From contig CACZBK010000010.1 in the NCBI GenBank assembly GCA_902779395.1, forward strand, positions 1-64,000: DNA of 64,000 nt. The letters run 5' to 3'. Shown piece after piece: positions 15,100 through 21,411 of the stretch. Position 1 is the stretch's first letter. Each line of letters opens with the position of its first letter. This DNA comes from an uncultured Lachnospiraceae bacterium. Lineage in GTDB: Bacteria; Bacillota; Clostridia; Lachnospirales; Lachnospiraceae. A program made the translations under genes and the position numbers. Below the pieces are notes generated by a model. The model was not told the DNA's origin. It saw nothing but the letters and a program-made list of their open reading frames with translations, and did no database searches.

Positions 15100-16485
15100 T
15101 TATCTTCCTCCTATCGTTATCTTACAGCGTATATGGGGGCCGCCCATTCCCACAGCCATAGGCTGTTTCTTTCCGCAAAAGCCGGAGGATGACCATTCCA
15201 CTTCATCGGATATCATGTCCACACTCTTTAGCATGTCAAAAGCTATACCGCTGACCGTTGTATCCAAAAGGGCTCTTCCCAGTTTGCCGTTTTTGATCTC
15301 GTAGCCGCAGATCACACCGAACATGAACTCACCCGTAAGATCGGCCTGACCGTTACCGGACTGCATAAGATAATAACCGTCGTCAACAGAAGCTATCAGT
15401 TCTTCAACGGTATTCTTTCCGGGCAGGATAGTAGTATTGCGCATACGTATTAAGGGTTCATCCCTGAAAGTCCAGCCTCTTGCGTTGCCTGCCGGCTTCA
15501 TACCGTATTCCGCAGCGCTCTCGCGGTCATTCATATAACCTACCAGTATACCGTCTTTGATCAGTACGGCATCTTCGGCTATCGTGCCCTCATCATCCAG
15601 ATATACGGGAAGAGGCGCAAGGCCACCGTTATAGCTATGGGCAAAGTCTACAAGGTTTACCAGCTCCGAAGCCACGCGCTTGTTAAGACAGGGGCCCGCA
15701 ACGCTTCCGCCGCGTACCAGATCTGCTTCCACGGTATGGCCCACTGCTTCATGAGCCAGCATACCGCCCATCATACCGCTAAGTACGACAGTCTTTTCGC
15801 CTGCATCGGGGTATATGCCTTCTCTTTTATCCATAACCCATTTATAAAGCTCATCTATCTCCGGATAGTATTTTTCCGGATCGGAGAAGTGATCATAAAA
15901 ACTTCCGAATCCGCCAAGTGCCTTGAACATCTCAACAGGAGTTCCCTCTTTTGATTCCGCAGTCATCTGTATATAAACATAAGCGCGGGGGGTTACCAGA
16001 TGTCCGCATGCCGCATCGGAGGAATAGATTACCCTGTCCTGTGAATCCTCTGCGTACGAAACAACGCGGCTGGTAAGTTCCGGACAGTTCTTTTCAACAT
16101 ACGCATCAAACGTGCGGCAGAGTTCGATGATCTCTTTCTGTGTGACATCCACGATATCGCGGTTTAATGCAACGCTGCCGCTGCATACGGAAGCGGGCAG
16201 GGCGATGCTCCGTGAAGAATGTTTTGATAAGAACATGGCGTTCTCTGTTGCCGCCTTTATAACTTTTTCCGCTGCCTCGGGAGAGTATTCCGCGATAGAA
16301 GCAAAGCCGAAAACACCGTTACGGTTTACCCTTGCACTGATACCTCTTCCTTCCGAACGGGAATTATTCACGAGATTTCCTTTAAGTATGGTCACGTTGC
16401 GATTACGGTTCTCATGTCCTCTCAGAACTGTCTGTACCCCGTCCGCAAACAGTTCTGTCTTTGATCCTATGATATCCTGCAGCAT
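15100..16485 (-). CDS. tldD: TldD-family metalloprotease, catalytic subunit
   Basis: A 461-residue TldD-type protease with the zinc motif HEAVGHTVEADL (HExxxH) about halfway along and the conserved C-terminal FCGKKQP..VGMGGPHIRC block. The frame is open further upstream (to 16527), but the ATG at 16485 follows AAGGAGG at 4-5 bases, gives the normal N-terminus (MLQDIIGSKTELF) and is preferred. Cytosolic. It forms the active heterodimer with the downstream TldE. Family members process peptides including ribosomally made antibiotics; the local target is unknown. Confidence 0.88.
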   Translation of the reverse strand: MLQDIIGSKTELFADGVQTVLRGHENRNRNVTILKGNLVNNSRSEGRGISARVNRNGVFGFASIAEYSPEAAEKVIKAATENAMFLSKHSSRSIALPASVCSGSVALNRDIVDVTQKEIIELCRTFDAYVEKNCPELTSRVVSYAEDSQDRVIYSSDAACGHLVTPRAYVYIQMTAESKEGTPVEMFKALGGFGSFYDHFSDPEKYYPEIDELYKWVMDKREGIYPDAGEKTVVLSGMMGGMLAHEAVGHTVEADLVRGGSVAGPCLNKRVASELVNLVDFAHSYNGGLAPLPVYLDDEGTIAEDAVLIKDGILVGYMNDRESAAEYGMKPAGNARGWTFRDEPLIRMRNTTILPGKNTVEELIASVDDGYYLMQSGNGQADLTGEFMFGVICGYEIKNGKLGRALLDTTVSGIAFDMLKSVDMISDEVEWSSSGFCGKKQPMAVGMGGPHIRCKITIGGR

Positions 16486-16527
16486 AACAACCTCCTTGAA
16501 ATAATTCATTTCTTGATCATATTTCAT

Positions 16528-16556
16528 ATAATAGCATTTTTATCCGGGATTGAAAA
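16528..16556 (-). promoter_or_regulatory. Candidate tldD promoter
   Basis: On the minus strand: TTTTCA (16556-16551), 17-base spacer ending TGC, TATTAT (16533-16528). A weak -35 with an extended -10, about 43 bases upstream of the tldD start at 16485. Confidence 0.45.
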
Positions 16557-16578
16557 CACTCAGGCCCTCTGTGCATAA

Positions 16579-16606
16579 AAAACTGACGCACTAAAAATAG
16601 TACGTC
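16579..16606 (-). terminator. Terminator of the bioY-DUF1284 transcript
   Basis: An 11-base stem with one mismatch (CTGACGCACTA / TAGTACGTCAG, loop AAAA), followed on the minus strand by TTTTTTATG. It lies about 75 bases after the DUF1284 stop. A second GC hairpin (AGCCGCC/GGCGGCT, near 16624-16669, TTTTA after it on the minus strand) precedes it and may act in tandem. Confidence 0.75.
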
Positions 16607-16680
16607 AGCTTCATTTATGCTAAAAGCCGCCCTCATGTAAGTAATACTCGTCAGTAATGGCGGCTGTAGCACACAATATG

Positions 16681-17091
16681 TCAGTGTCCGCAGCTTGTGC
16701 TGTCTGCAGGGTCCGGAGCGGAAGGCAGAAAGCATAATCCATTCCACCGGCAGTTGCCGCAGAGCTTTTCTCTTTTTCCTGTGATCAGTATCTTTTCATA
16801 CACTTCCCGTGAAAAAGCTTTGTAGCGCATAGAGGTTTCAGTTTTCAGTCCGCAGATCTTAAGGACCTGTGCATCATAGCAGCTCACTTTGTCGATGGAA
16901 GTGCATACCCCTGAGCGGTTGTTGGGGCATTTAGCGCAGATATCATCTACGCCTTGTGTAAGTGTGATAAGCGGATCTTCTTTCTCCAGCAGTTCTTTAT
17001 ATTCGGTCATATTGCGGACGAAGTCACCGCTGTAGCCCTTTCCCTTAAAAAAATACAGGCACATCCCGTGATGGGGACGCAGACGGATCAT
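16681..17091 (-). CDS. DUF1284 cysteine-rich protein
   Basis: A 136-residue protein of family DUF1284, recognised by the N-terminus IRLRPHHGMCLYFFKGKGYS. It carries several cysteines in pairs: CAKCPNN..GVC (near residue 51), SCYD, and CGNCRWNGLC (near 116), which suggests an Fe-S cluster or zinc site. The biochemical role is unknown. Its start overlaps the bioY stop by 4 bases, so it is translated with the biotin transporter and should respond to the same biotin control. The C-terminal tail is Asp/Ser-rich with a final CGH. Confidence 0.8.
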   Translation of the reverse strand: MIRLRPHHGMCLYFFKGKGYSGDFVRNMTEYKELLEKEDPLITLTQGVDDICAKCPNNRSGVCTSIDKVSCYDAQVLKICGLKTETSMRYKAFSREVYEKILITGKREKLCGNCRWNGLCFLPSAPDPADSTSCGH

Positions 17092-17693
17092 GCGTTCTCA
17101 CCGTTTCGGATCACACGGCGCAGCGCCTTGTTGCTGCCTATAAGAAGCGCTATTGCAATCTTCACCAGATCCGGAATGATGAATGGAAAGACACACCAGG
17201 AGAGTGCGGTCATCAGTCCGGCGCGGCTGCCGTCCTCGGCAACATATACTTTCATAAACCATAAGGTTCCGAAGGCATAGCAGACGATCAGGGCAAGTAT
17301 CATGGAAACAGCGTACATCCAGACCTTTTTTCCGAGCAGTTTTTCAAATGCCCACATAACGAGAGCAGAGAAAAGAAATCCGATAAGATATCCGCCGGAA
17401 GGACCCAGTAAAGCGCTTATTCCGCCGTGCATATCGGCAAAGACCGGTGCGCCGGCAGCTCCAAGCAACAGATAGACAACTACTGCGATCGTTCCCCGGA
17501 AACCGCCTAACAGGCATACGCTCAAAAACACAGCGAAGGTCTGCAGGGTAAAGGATATCATGGTGGGGATCGATATCCATGAGCATACCGCCATTAACGC
17601 CACTGCGATCGCGATATATGCGATATCGATGGTTTTGAATGCGGCGGATCGTTTTGCGGGTATTCTCGTAGCAGTACTTGTGGATTCAGCCAT
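17088..17693 (-). CDS. bioY: BioY biotin transporter (ECF S component)
   Basis: A 201-residue BioY: the substrate-binding membrane subunit of an energy-coupling-factor biotin transporter. Six hydrophobic helices are visible, with the family-typical FTLQTFAVFLSVCLLGGFRG and FADMHGGISALLGPSGGYLIG segments. No EcfA/EcfT genes are nearby, so it likely uses a shared energising module. Ribosome site GAAAGGAAG. Upstream is a strong promoter whose -35 is part of a perfect inverted repeat fitting a BirA site, so expression should fall when biotin is plentiful. DUF1284 follows with a 4-base overlap. Confidence 0.92.
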   Translation of the reverse strand: MAESTSTATRIPAKRSAAFKTIDIAYIAIAVALMAVCSWISIPTMISFTLQTFAVFLSVCLLGGFRGTIAVVVYLLLGAAGAPVFADMHGGISALLGPSGGYLIGFLFSALVMWAFEKLLGKKVWMYAVSMILALIVCYAFGTLWFMKVYVAEDGSRAGLMTALSWCVFPFIIPDLVKIAIALLIGSNKALRRVIRNGENA

Positions 17694-17729
17694 TTGTGTA
17701 TCTTCCTTTCTGTTCTTTGCGCAAGGAAG

Positions 17730-17758
17730 ATAATAGCACCGGCGATCCGGATTGTCAA
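17730..17758 (-). promoter_or_regulatory. bioY promoter
   Basis: On the minus strand: TTGACA (17758-17753), 17-base spacer ending TGC, TATTAT (17735-17730). A near-consensus sigma-A promoter with extended -10. Its -35 lies inside the inverted repeat at 17751-17782. Confidence 0.85.
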
Positions 17759-17782
17759 CCTCAAATGTTAGAGGTTGACAAT
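17751..17782. promoter_or_regulatory. Probable BirA operator of bioY
   Basis: A perfect 12-base inverted repeat, ATTGTCAACCTC (17751-17762) and GAGGTTGACAAT (17771-17782), separated by 8 bases. The half-sites TTGTCAAC...GTTGACAA with 14 bases between resemble the Firmicutes BirA box (TTGTTAAC-N14-GTTAACAA as I recall it). One half-site supplies the -35 of bioY, so binding would block RNA polymerase. BirA itself is not in this window. Confidence 0.75.
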
Positions 17783-17822
17783 CTCCCGGCAGATCATGAA
17801 GCTTTATAACCGTTCTGTTTGA

Positions 17823-17847
17823 ATAATGAAAAATAAGGAGTTCGATA
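17823..17847 (-). promoter_or_regulatory. ECF-promoter-like element upstream of bioY
   Basis: On the minus strand, ATCGAACTCCTTATTTTTCATTA closely resembles the presumed ECF promoter of the sigma gene at 20622-20650 (ACGAATCCCCTTATTTTTTCATTA), but the AAC of the -35 is not kept and it is shorter by one or two bases. It lies 130 bases upstream of bioY. It is either a degenerate second target of the ECF sigma or chance similarity in AT-rich DNA. Confidence 0.3.
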
Positions 17848-17884
17848 AGGGATCATAACAAAAATATCGGGTTTGCGTCACAGG

Positions 17885-17913
17885 TTGAAAAAAAGACAGC
17901 GATATCGTATATT
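17885..17913 (+). promoter_or_regulatory. Sigma-A promoter for the gene at 17968
   Basis: TTGAAA (17885-17890), 17-base spacer, TATATT (17908-17913). Transcription would start near 17920, which leaves no leader for the ATG at 17926 and favours the ATG at 17968. Confidence 0.65.
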
Positions 17914-17967
17914 CTTATAGAATATATGCATCTGATAATACAGCTTATATATGTGAGTGGTAAAAAA

Positions 17968-19026
17968 ATGGCAGAAAACAACGATAAAATAATATATGAC
18001 GAAGCGGAATATACAGATCGTATCCGTACCGTCGGAGCGGATTATCTGCTTTGCAATATGCTTGTGATCTTTGGCGGAGGGGCTTTAGCGGCGGCAGTTC
18101 TCCGGCATGGATCCGAAGGCAGGGATCTTGTGGCATTTTTTTTATGCATGTCTCTTCTGGTCGCTATTGTATGGCTGTTGTTTAACATAAACGCCGGCAA
18201 TCCTTACAGCGTGTTTTACCGTGTCATTTCCAAAACGATAGAGAAGAATAAAGGAAAGTACGGCTTTGATGAGGCGTATACCTATAGGGGATATAACGGT
18301 ACGATACTCATTGATACGGAAGGCGGAAGGATAGCATATCTGTCGAATATGAATCCGTGGAAGTTTCAGATGATATCTGCCGGGGCGATCGGAAAGATCA
18401 GTATAAGCCATGTTCCGTATATGAGTCAGGCGTTTACAACCTATGTTTACTTTCAGTTTTATCATAAGGGTAAGAAGATCCGCATACCTACCTTTGCTAC
18501 CAGCGGTAACGGCAGATCTCTTGCGGATAAGGAAGTTGCACAGGGAGTTTCTGATGCCGAAAAAGGTACAGATACTTTAAGGCTTGCCAAGCAGGCGGCC
18601 CTGATGAGGGTAGGAAAGAAGACATTCGATAAAAACAGTATTATCCCTGCTAATATGTGGACGCTCAGGACGGCGGAGGATAAACAGATAATATATGAGA
18701 TTTCTGTTTTCGAGAAAGCACTGAGTAATGCTCTTAAAGATCTGGAAGATGACAGAGTGAAATCCGTGAAGCTTTCTCCGCAGGAGAGCTTCCTGGGGCT
18801 TACTGAAGTTTCTGTTTGCAGATCACCCGACCCCGGGATCCTTTATATAGAATACACTGTGTCTTATGGTAAGGATTCGGAGATATCAAAGAAATACTAT
18901 TTATATAATTTAAAAGCTTTGGATGTATTAAGCATATGTACGGAATTGTTTTTGAAGAAGGATCCCAGGATGGACGGAGAGAAGGATGGCCGGAATCCGG
19001 AGTGGGGATCGTCTTTGGCGCCGTGA
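17968..19026 (+). CDS. Two-helix membrane protein of unknown function
   Basis: A 352-residue protein if started at the ATG at 17968; the frame is open to 17926, but the promoter position argues against that start. A short N-terminal cytosolic part is followed by two membrane helices (YLLCNMLVIFGGGALAAAVL and LVAFFLCMSLLVAIVWLLF), then about 270 cytosolic residues with mixed beta structure (GTILIDTEGGRIAYLSNMN, YVYFQFYHKGKKIRIPTF). The layout resembles membrane-anchored PH-like or YcxB-type proteins, but I recognise no family. Monocistronic: own promoter and a strong terminator 5 bases after the stop. Confidence 0.7.
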   Translation: MAENNDKIIYDEAEYTDRIRTVGADYLLCNMLVIFGGGALAAAVLRHGSEGRDLVAFFLCMSLLVAIVWLLFNINAGNPYSVFYRVISKTIEKNKGKYGFDEAYTYRGYNGTILIDTEGGRIAYLSNMNPWKFQMISAGAIGKISISHVPYMSQAFTTYVYFQFYHKGKKIRIPTFATSGNGRSLADKEVAQGVSDAEKGTDTLRLAKQAALMRVGKKTFDKNSIIPANMWTLRTAEDKQIIYEISVFEKALSNALKDLEDDRVKSVKLSPQESFLGLTEVSVCRSPDPGILYIEYTVSYGKDSEISKKYYLYNLKALDVLSICTELFLKKDPRMDGEKDGRNPEWGSSLAP

Positions 19027-19031
19027 GCTTT

Positions 19032-19095
19032 ACACCCATAAGGGTATAATACCGATAATACAGCATGGATTATACCCTTACGGGTGTATTTTTGG
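19032..19095 (+). terminator. Strong terminator between convergent genes
   Basis: A 19-base stem with one mismatch (left arm 19032-19050, right arm 19069-19087; both arms contain AGGGTATAAT or its complement), an 18-base loop, then ATTTTTGG. It starts 5 bases after the plus-strand stop at 19026 and ends 11 bases before the minus-strand anti-sigma stop, so it insulates the two. Confidence 0.85.
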
Positions 19096-19098
19096 AAC

Positions 19099-20088
19099 TC
19101 AATACCTTGTCTTTTCTACCAGTTCTTCAAGCAGACCGATGCTGCCGCTGCAGTCCTTTATGTTGCTGCCGAAGAAGGAGGTAGCTTCGGCGGCGTCAAA
19201 GCTTATGGTGCGATCCTCCATGTCAACAGTGTATTCGAAGATCACATGATCGAGATTGTCTATGACAGCTATCAGTATGTATGCGATATCCTGCATATCG
19301 GCTGTCATCACGGCTTCTTTATCGGCAGGAACACTTTCTTTAAGACGTATTATCCAGCCGTAAGGTTCTGCTGAAGTATCAAGCTGATTTTCGTATTCGC
19401 CCAGTCTTGAATATATATTGAGTGCATTGGCGGTCTTTTGGTTTGCGGACATATCACCGATATATGCATGCCTGGTTAAGTACACGGCGGAAGTGATAGC
19501 GGAGTATGGCTTCATAGGGCTTCCGGCTTCCCAGATGATCTGCTTGCCGATGCATATCGTCTTAAGCTGATCCGGCTGTTTTAACGTATATGAGAATTCC
19601 TTCCCGCCACGGCAGAATATGCTTGCAGGCACTTCGTTCGGCGTTAAGTTCAGCACGCCGTTTTCTTCTTTAAACTTTATACGGGAGATCACATTCGCGC
19701 TGCTGTCTGCCGAACCAAGCTGTATGCTCACAACGCCATTTGCCATAGATAGCTTATCGATCATATAATATGAGCCGCTGTAAGAGATGCCCACTATGAA
19801 GAAGCGCAGCAGTATGAAGAGACCGCAGAGCACAATGGCGGCAATACTGCTGAGTATCGCAATGTTCTGCATCAGCTTTGTTTTCTTTAAGAAAGCTATC
19901 TCCTTCTTATCATCCTCACCGGGCTGCATTATTGCATCATTTTCGCCGCGCATCTTTTTTAAGGTTTCGCTGCATTCAGTGCAGTTTTTTAAATGCTCAT
20001 CGATCAACTCCTTTGTTTTTTCGGAGGTGAGAGAGTCTATATAAGAAGGCAGCAGGTCTTTTATCACTTCACAGGGTATCTTATTCAT
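19099..20088 (-). CDS. Anti-sigma factor with zinc-finger domain
   Basis: A 329-residue membrane anti-sigma factor. The N-terminal zf-HC2 domain (residues 1-45) has KDLLPSYIDSL and the zinc motif HLKNCTEC (HxxxCxxC). One membrane helix follows (about residues 73-103, IAILSSIAAIVLCGLFILLRF), then about 220 residues outside the cell as the sensory part. The start at 20088 lies inside the end of the sigma gene; it has AAGGAAG at 9 bases, better placed than the in-frame ATG at 20094 or TTG at 20097. It pairs with the ECF sigma directly upstream, which it should hold inactive until a surface signal. Confidence 0.82.
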   Translation of the reverse strand: MNKIPCEVIKDLLPSYIDSLTSEKTKELIDEHLKNCTECSETLKKMRGENDAIMQPGEDDKKEIAFLKKTKLMQNIAILSSIAAIVLCGLFILLRFFIVGISYSGSYYMIDKLSMANGVVSIQLGSADSSANVISRIKFKEENGVLNLTPNEVPASIFCRGGKEFSYTLKQPDQLKTICIGKQIIWEAGSPMKPYSAITSAVYLTRHAYIGDMSANQKTANALNIYSRLGEYENQLDTSAEPYGWIIRLKESVPADKEAVMTADMQDIAYILIAVIDNLDHVIFEYTVDMEDRTISFDAAEATSFFGSNIKDCSGSIGLLEELVEKTRY

Positions 20089-20560
20089 TATCATCAACTT
20101 CCTTTCTTAATTTTTCTTTTCCACGGTAGAAGGTCACTCTTGCCCAGTTTTCGCTCTTGCCCAGTACTTCTCCCGCTTCCGCAAAGGACAGGCCGCCGAA
20201 GACGCGCAGATACATTACTTCACGATACGGTTCCGGCAGATCATGGAGCTTCTTAAGCAGATCCAGCTTTCCTTCGGATCCCATGACGATGTTTTCCGTT
20301 GATTCCACCGGGATCTCAATATCCGCAATGTCTTCATGGGCCGGATTCTTTCGCAGGTGGTTTAAGTACAGGTTCTTTGCTATGGCGCAGAGCCAGGTAG
20401 ATACCTTGCAGCTGCCGTCAAAACGGTCTATGCTGCGTATAGCCCGGTAAAAAGTCTCCTGAGTGAGCTCTTCAGCCAGATCTTCGTTATGAGTGACCGA
20501 CTTCAGGTACTTATATACCGTCCGGGCGTATTGTTGATACAGTTCATCCATTGACTGCAA
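20081..20560 (-). CDS. ECF-type RNA polymerase sigma factor
   Basis: A 159-residue extracytoplasmic-function sigma factor. Region 2 spans about residues 8-70 (LAEELTQETFYRAI) and region 4 about 105-155 (YREVMYLRVFGGLSFAEAGEVLG). TTG at 20560 is the likely start: AAAGGAG lies 9 bases before it, while the in-frame ATG at 20551 is 18 bases away. Its 3' end overlaps the anti-sigma gene. A likely self-recognised promoter lies at 20622-20650, suggesting positive autoregulation, normal for this family. Apart from the degenerate element near 17835, no target is evident in the window. Confidence 0.9.
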   Translation of the reverse strand: MQSMDELYQQYARTVYKYLKSVTHNEDLAEELTQETFYRAIRSIDRFDGSCKVSTWLCAIAKNLYLNHLRKNPAHEDIADIEIPVESTENIVMGSEGKLDLLKKLHDLPEPYREVMYLRVFGGLSFAEAGEVLGKSENWARVTFYRGKEKLRKEVDDNE

Positions 20561-20621
20561 AGCAAGTATCTCCTTTACGCGGCGCCTGTTTTAAGTGCCG
20601 CTTTTTGACCTTTCTGTATGG

Positions 20622-20650
20622 TTAATGAAAAAATAAGGGGATTCGTTACA
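20622..20650 (-). promoter_or_regulatory. Candidate ECF (autoregulatory) promoter
   Basis: On the minus strand: TGTAACGAA (20650-20642) and TCATTAA (20628-20622), with 17 bases between AAC and CATTA. An AAC-centred -35 is the hallmark of ECF promoters in Firmicutes. It lies 62 bases upstream of the sigma gene start. Confidence 0.55.
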
Positions 20651-20684
20651 GATTTTTTAAAAAAAATTTCCGATATTTTTCAGA

Positions 20685-21161
20685 TCACAGATCTTTAAAG
20701 AAAAACAGGGTCATGGCACTGTGCAGGACCTCTTTTGGTTTTTCTATGGTTCTGTAACCGCATTTTTCATAGATATGAACAGCAGCCTTTAGATTATCAT
20801 GTGTTTCCAGATATGAATGCTTAAATCCGGCATCACGCATACGCTCTTCTATATAGCGGATCATATCATAACCGAGACCCGAGCCTTTTACGGAATCATC
20901 AAGGTAGAGTTTCTGTAATTCAGCAGTATCTTCCATAAATGGAAGTTTTGAAAAACCTATTCCGCCAACTACTTTTCCGTTTTCATCAGTAAGCACATAA
21001 TATCCGGCATCTTCCCTTCCGTATTGATCGTTCAGATGATCAAGTCCTTCATCATAATATGCAGTTCCCGGAATATTAAGGTTTAGCTTTTCCAGGTTGT
21101 GTCTTACCAGAGCGGCAACAGCCGCATTGTCCTTTTCGGTGATCTCTCTGTAAGTATACAT
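20685..21161 (-). CDS. GNAT-family N-acetyltransferase
   Basis: A 158-residue GNAT acetyltransferase. The acetyl-CoA binding motif A lies in LYLDDSVKGSGLGYDMI (near residue 90, K-G-S-G-L-G), motif B in LETHDNLKAAVHIYEKCGY (near 120), and the preceding beta-strands in YVLTDENGKVVGGIGFSKL. The substrate is not predictable from sequence. Ribosome site GGAAAGGAA precedes the ATG. It is transcribed towards the sigma gene, with 124 bases between them that hold the ECF promoter and an AT-rich segment. It is unlikely to be functionally tied to either neighbour. Confidence 0.88.
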   Translation of the reverse strand: MYTYREITEKDNAAVAALVRHNLEKLNLNIPGTAYYDEGLDHLNDQYGREDAGYYVLTDENGKVVGGIGFSKLPFMEDTAELQKLYLDDSVKGSGLGYDMIRYIEERMRDAGFKHSYLETHDNLKAAVHIYEKCGYRTIEKPKEVLHSAMTLFFFKDL

Positions 21162-21329
21162 GTCAGTATTCCTTTCCGGGCAGGATAGTTCTATATGCGG
21201 ACGGATTTAACTGCCGTCTCTGATCTGTGTCCGCAGTATATACATTTTAAGTGGTTTTTTCTCTCTCTGCAAGCTGTTTTGATCCGGAGTGGAGATTGTG
21301 AATAAACAGTGAAACCGTGTTTTAAAAGC

Positions 21330-21357
21330 TTGCCTTTTTTAATAAGGGGTATATAAT
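21330..21357 (+). promoter_or_regulatory. Sigma-A promoter of the MMPL/repeat-protein operon
   Basis: TTGCCT (21330-21335), 16-base spacer, TATAAT (21352-21357), about 55 bases upstream of the MMPL start at 21412. Confidence 0.6.
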
Positions 21358-21411
21358 AAGAAATTCCAAACTATGTGGCTTGATCGACAACAGGGAGAAG
21401 GCGATAATTTA

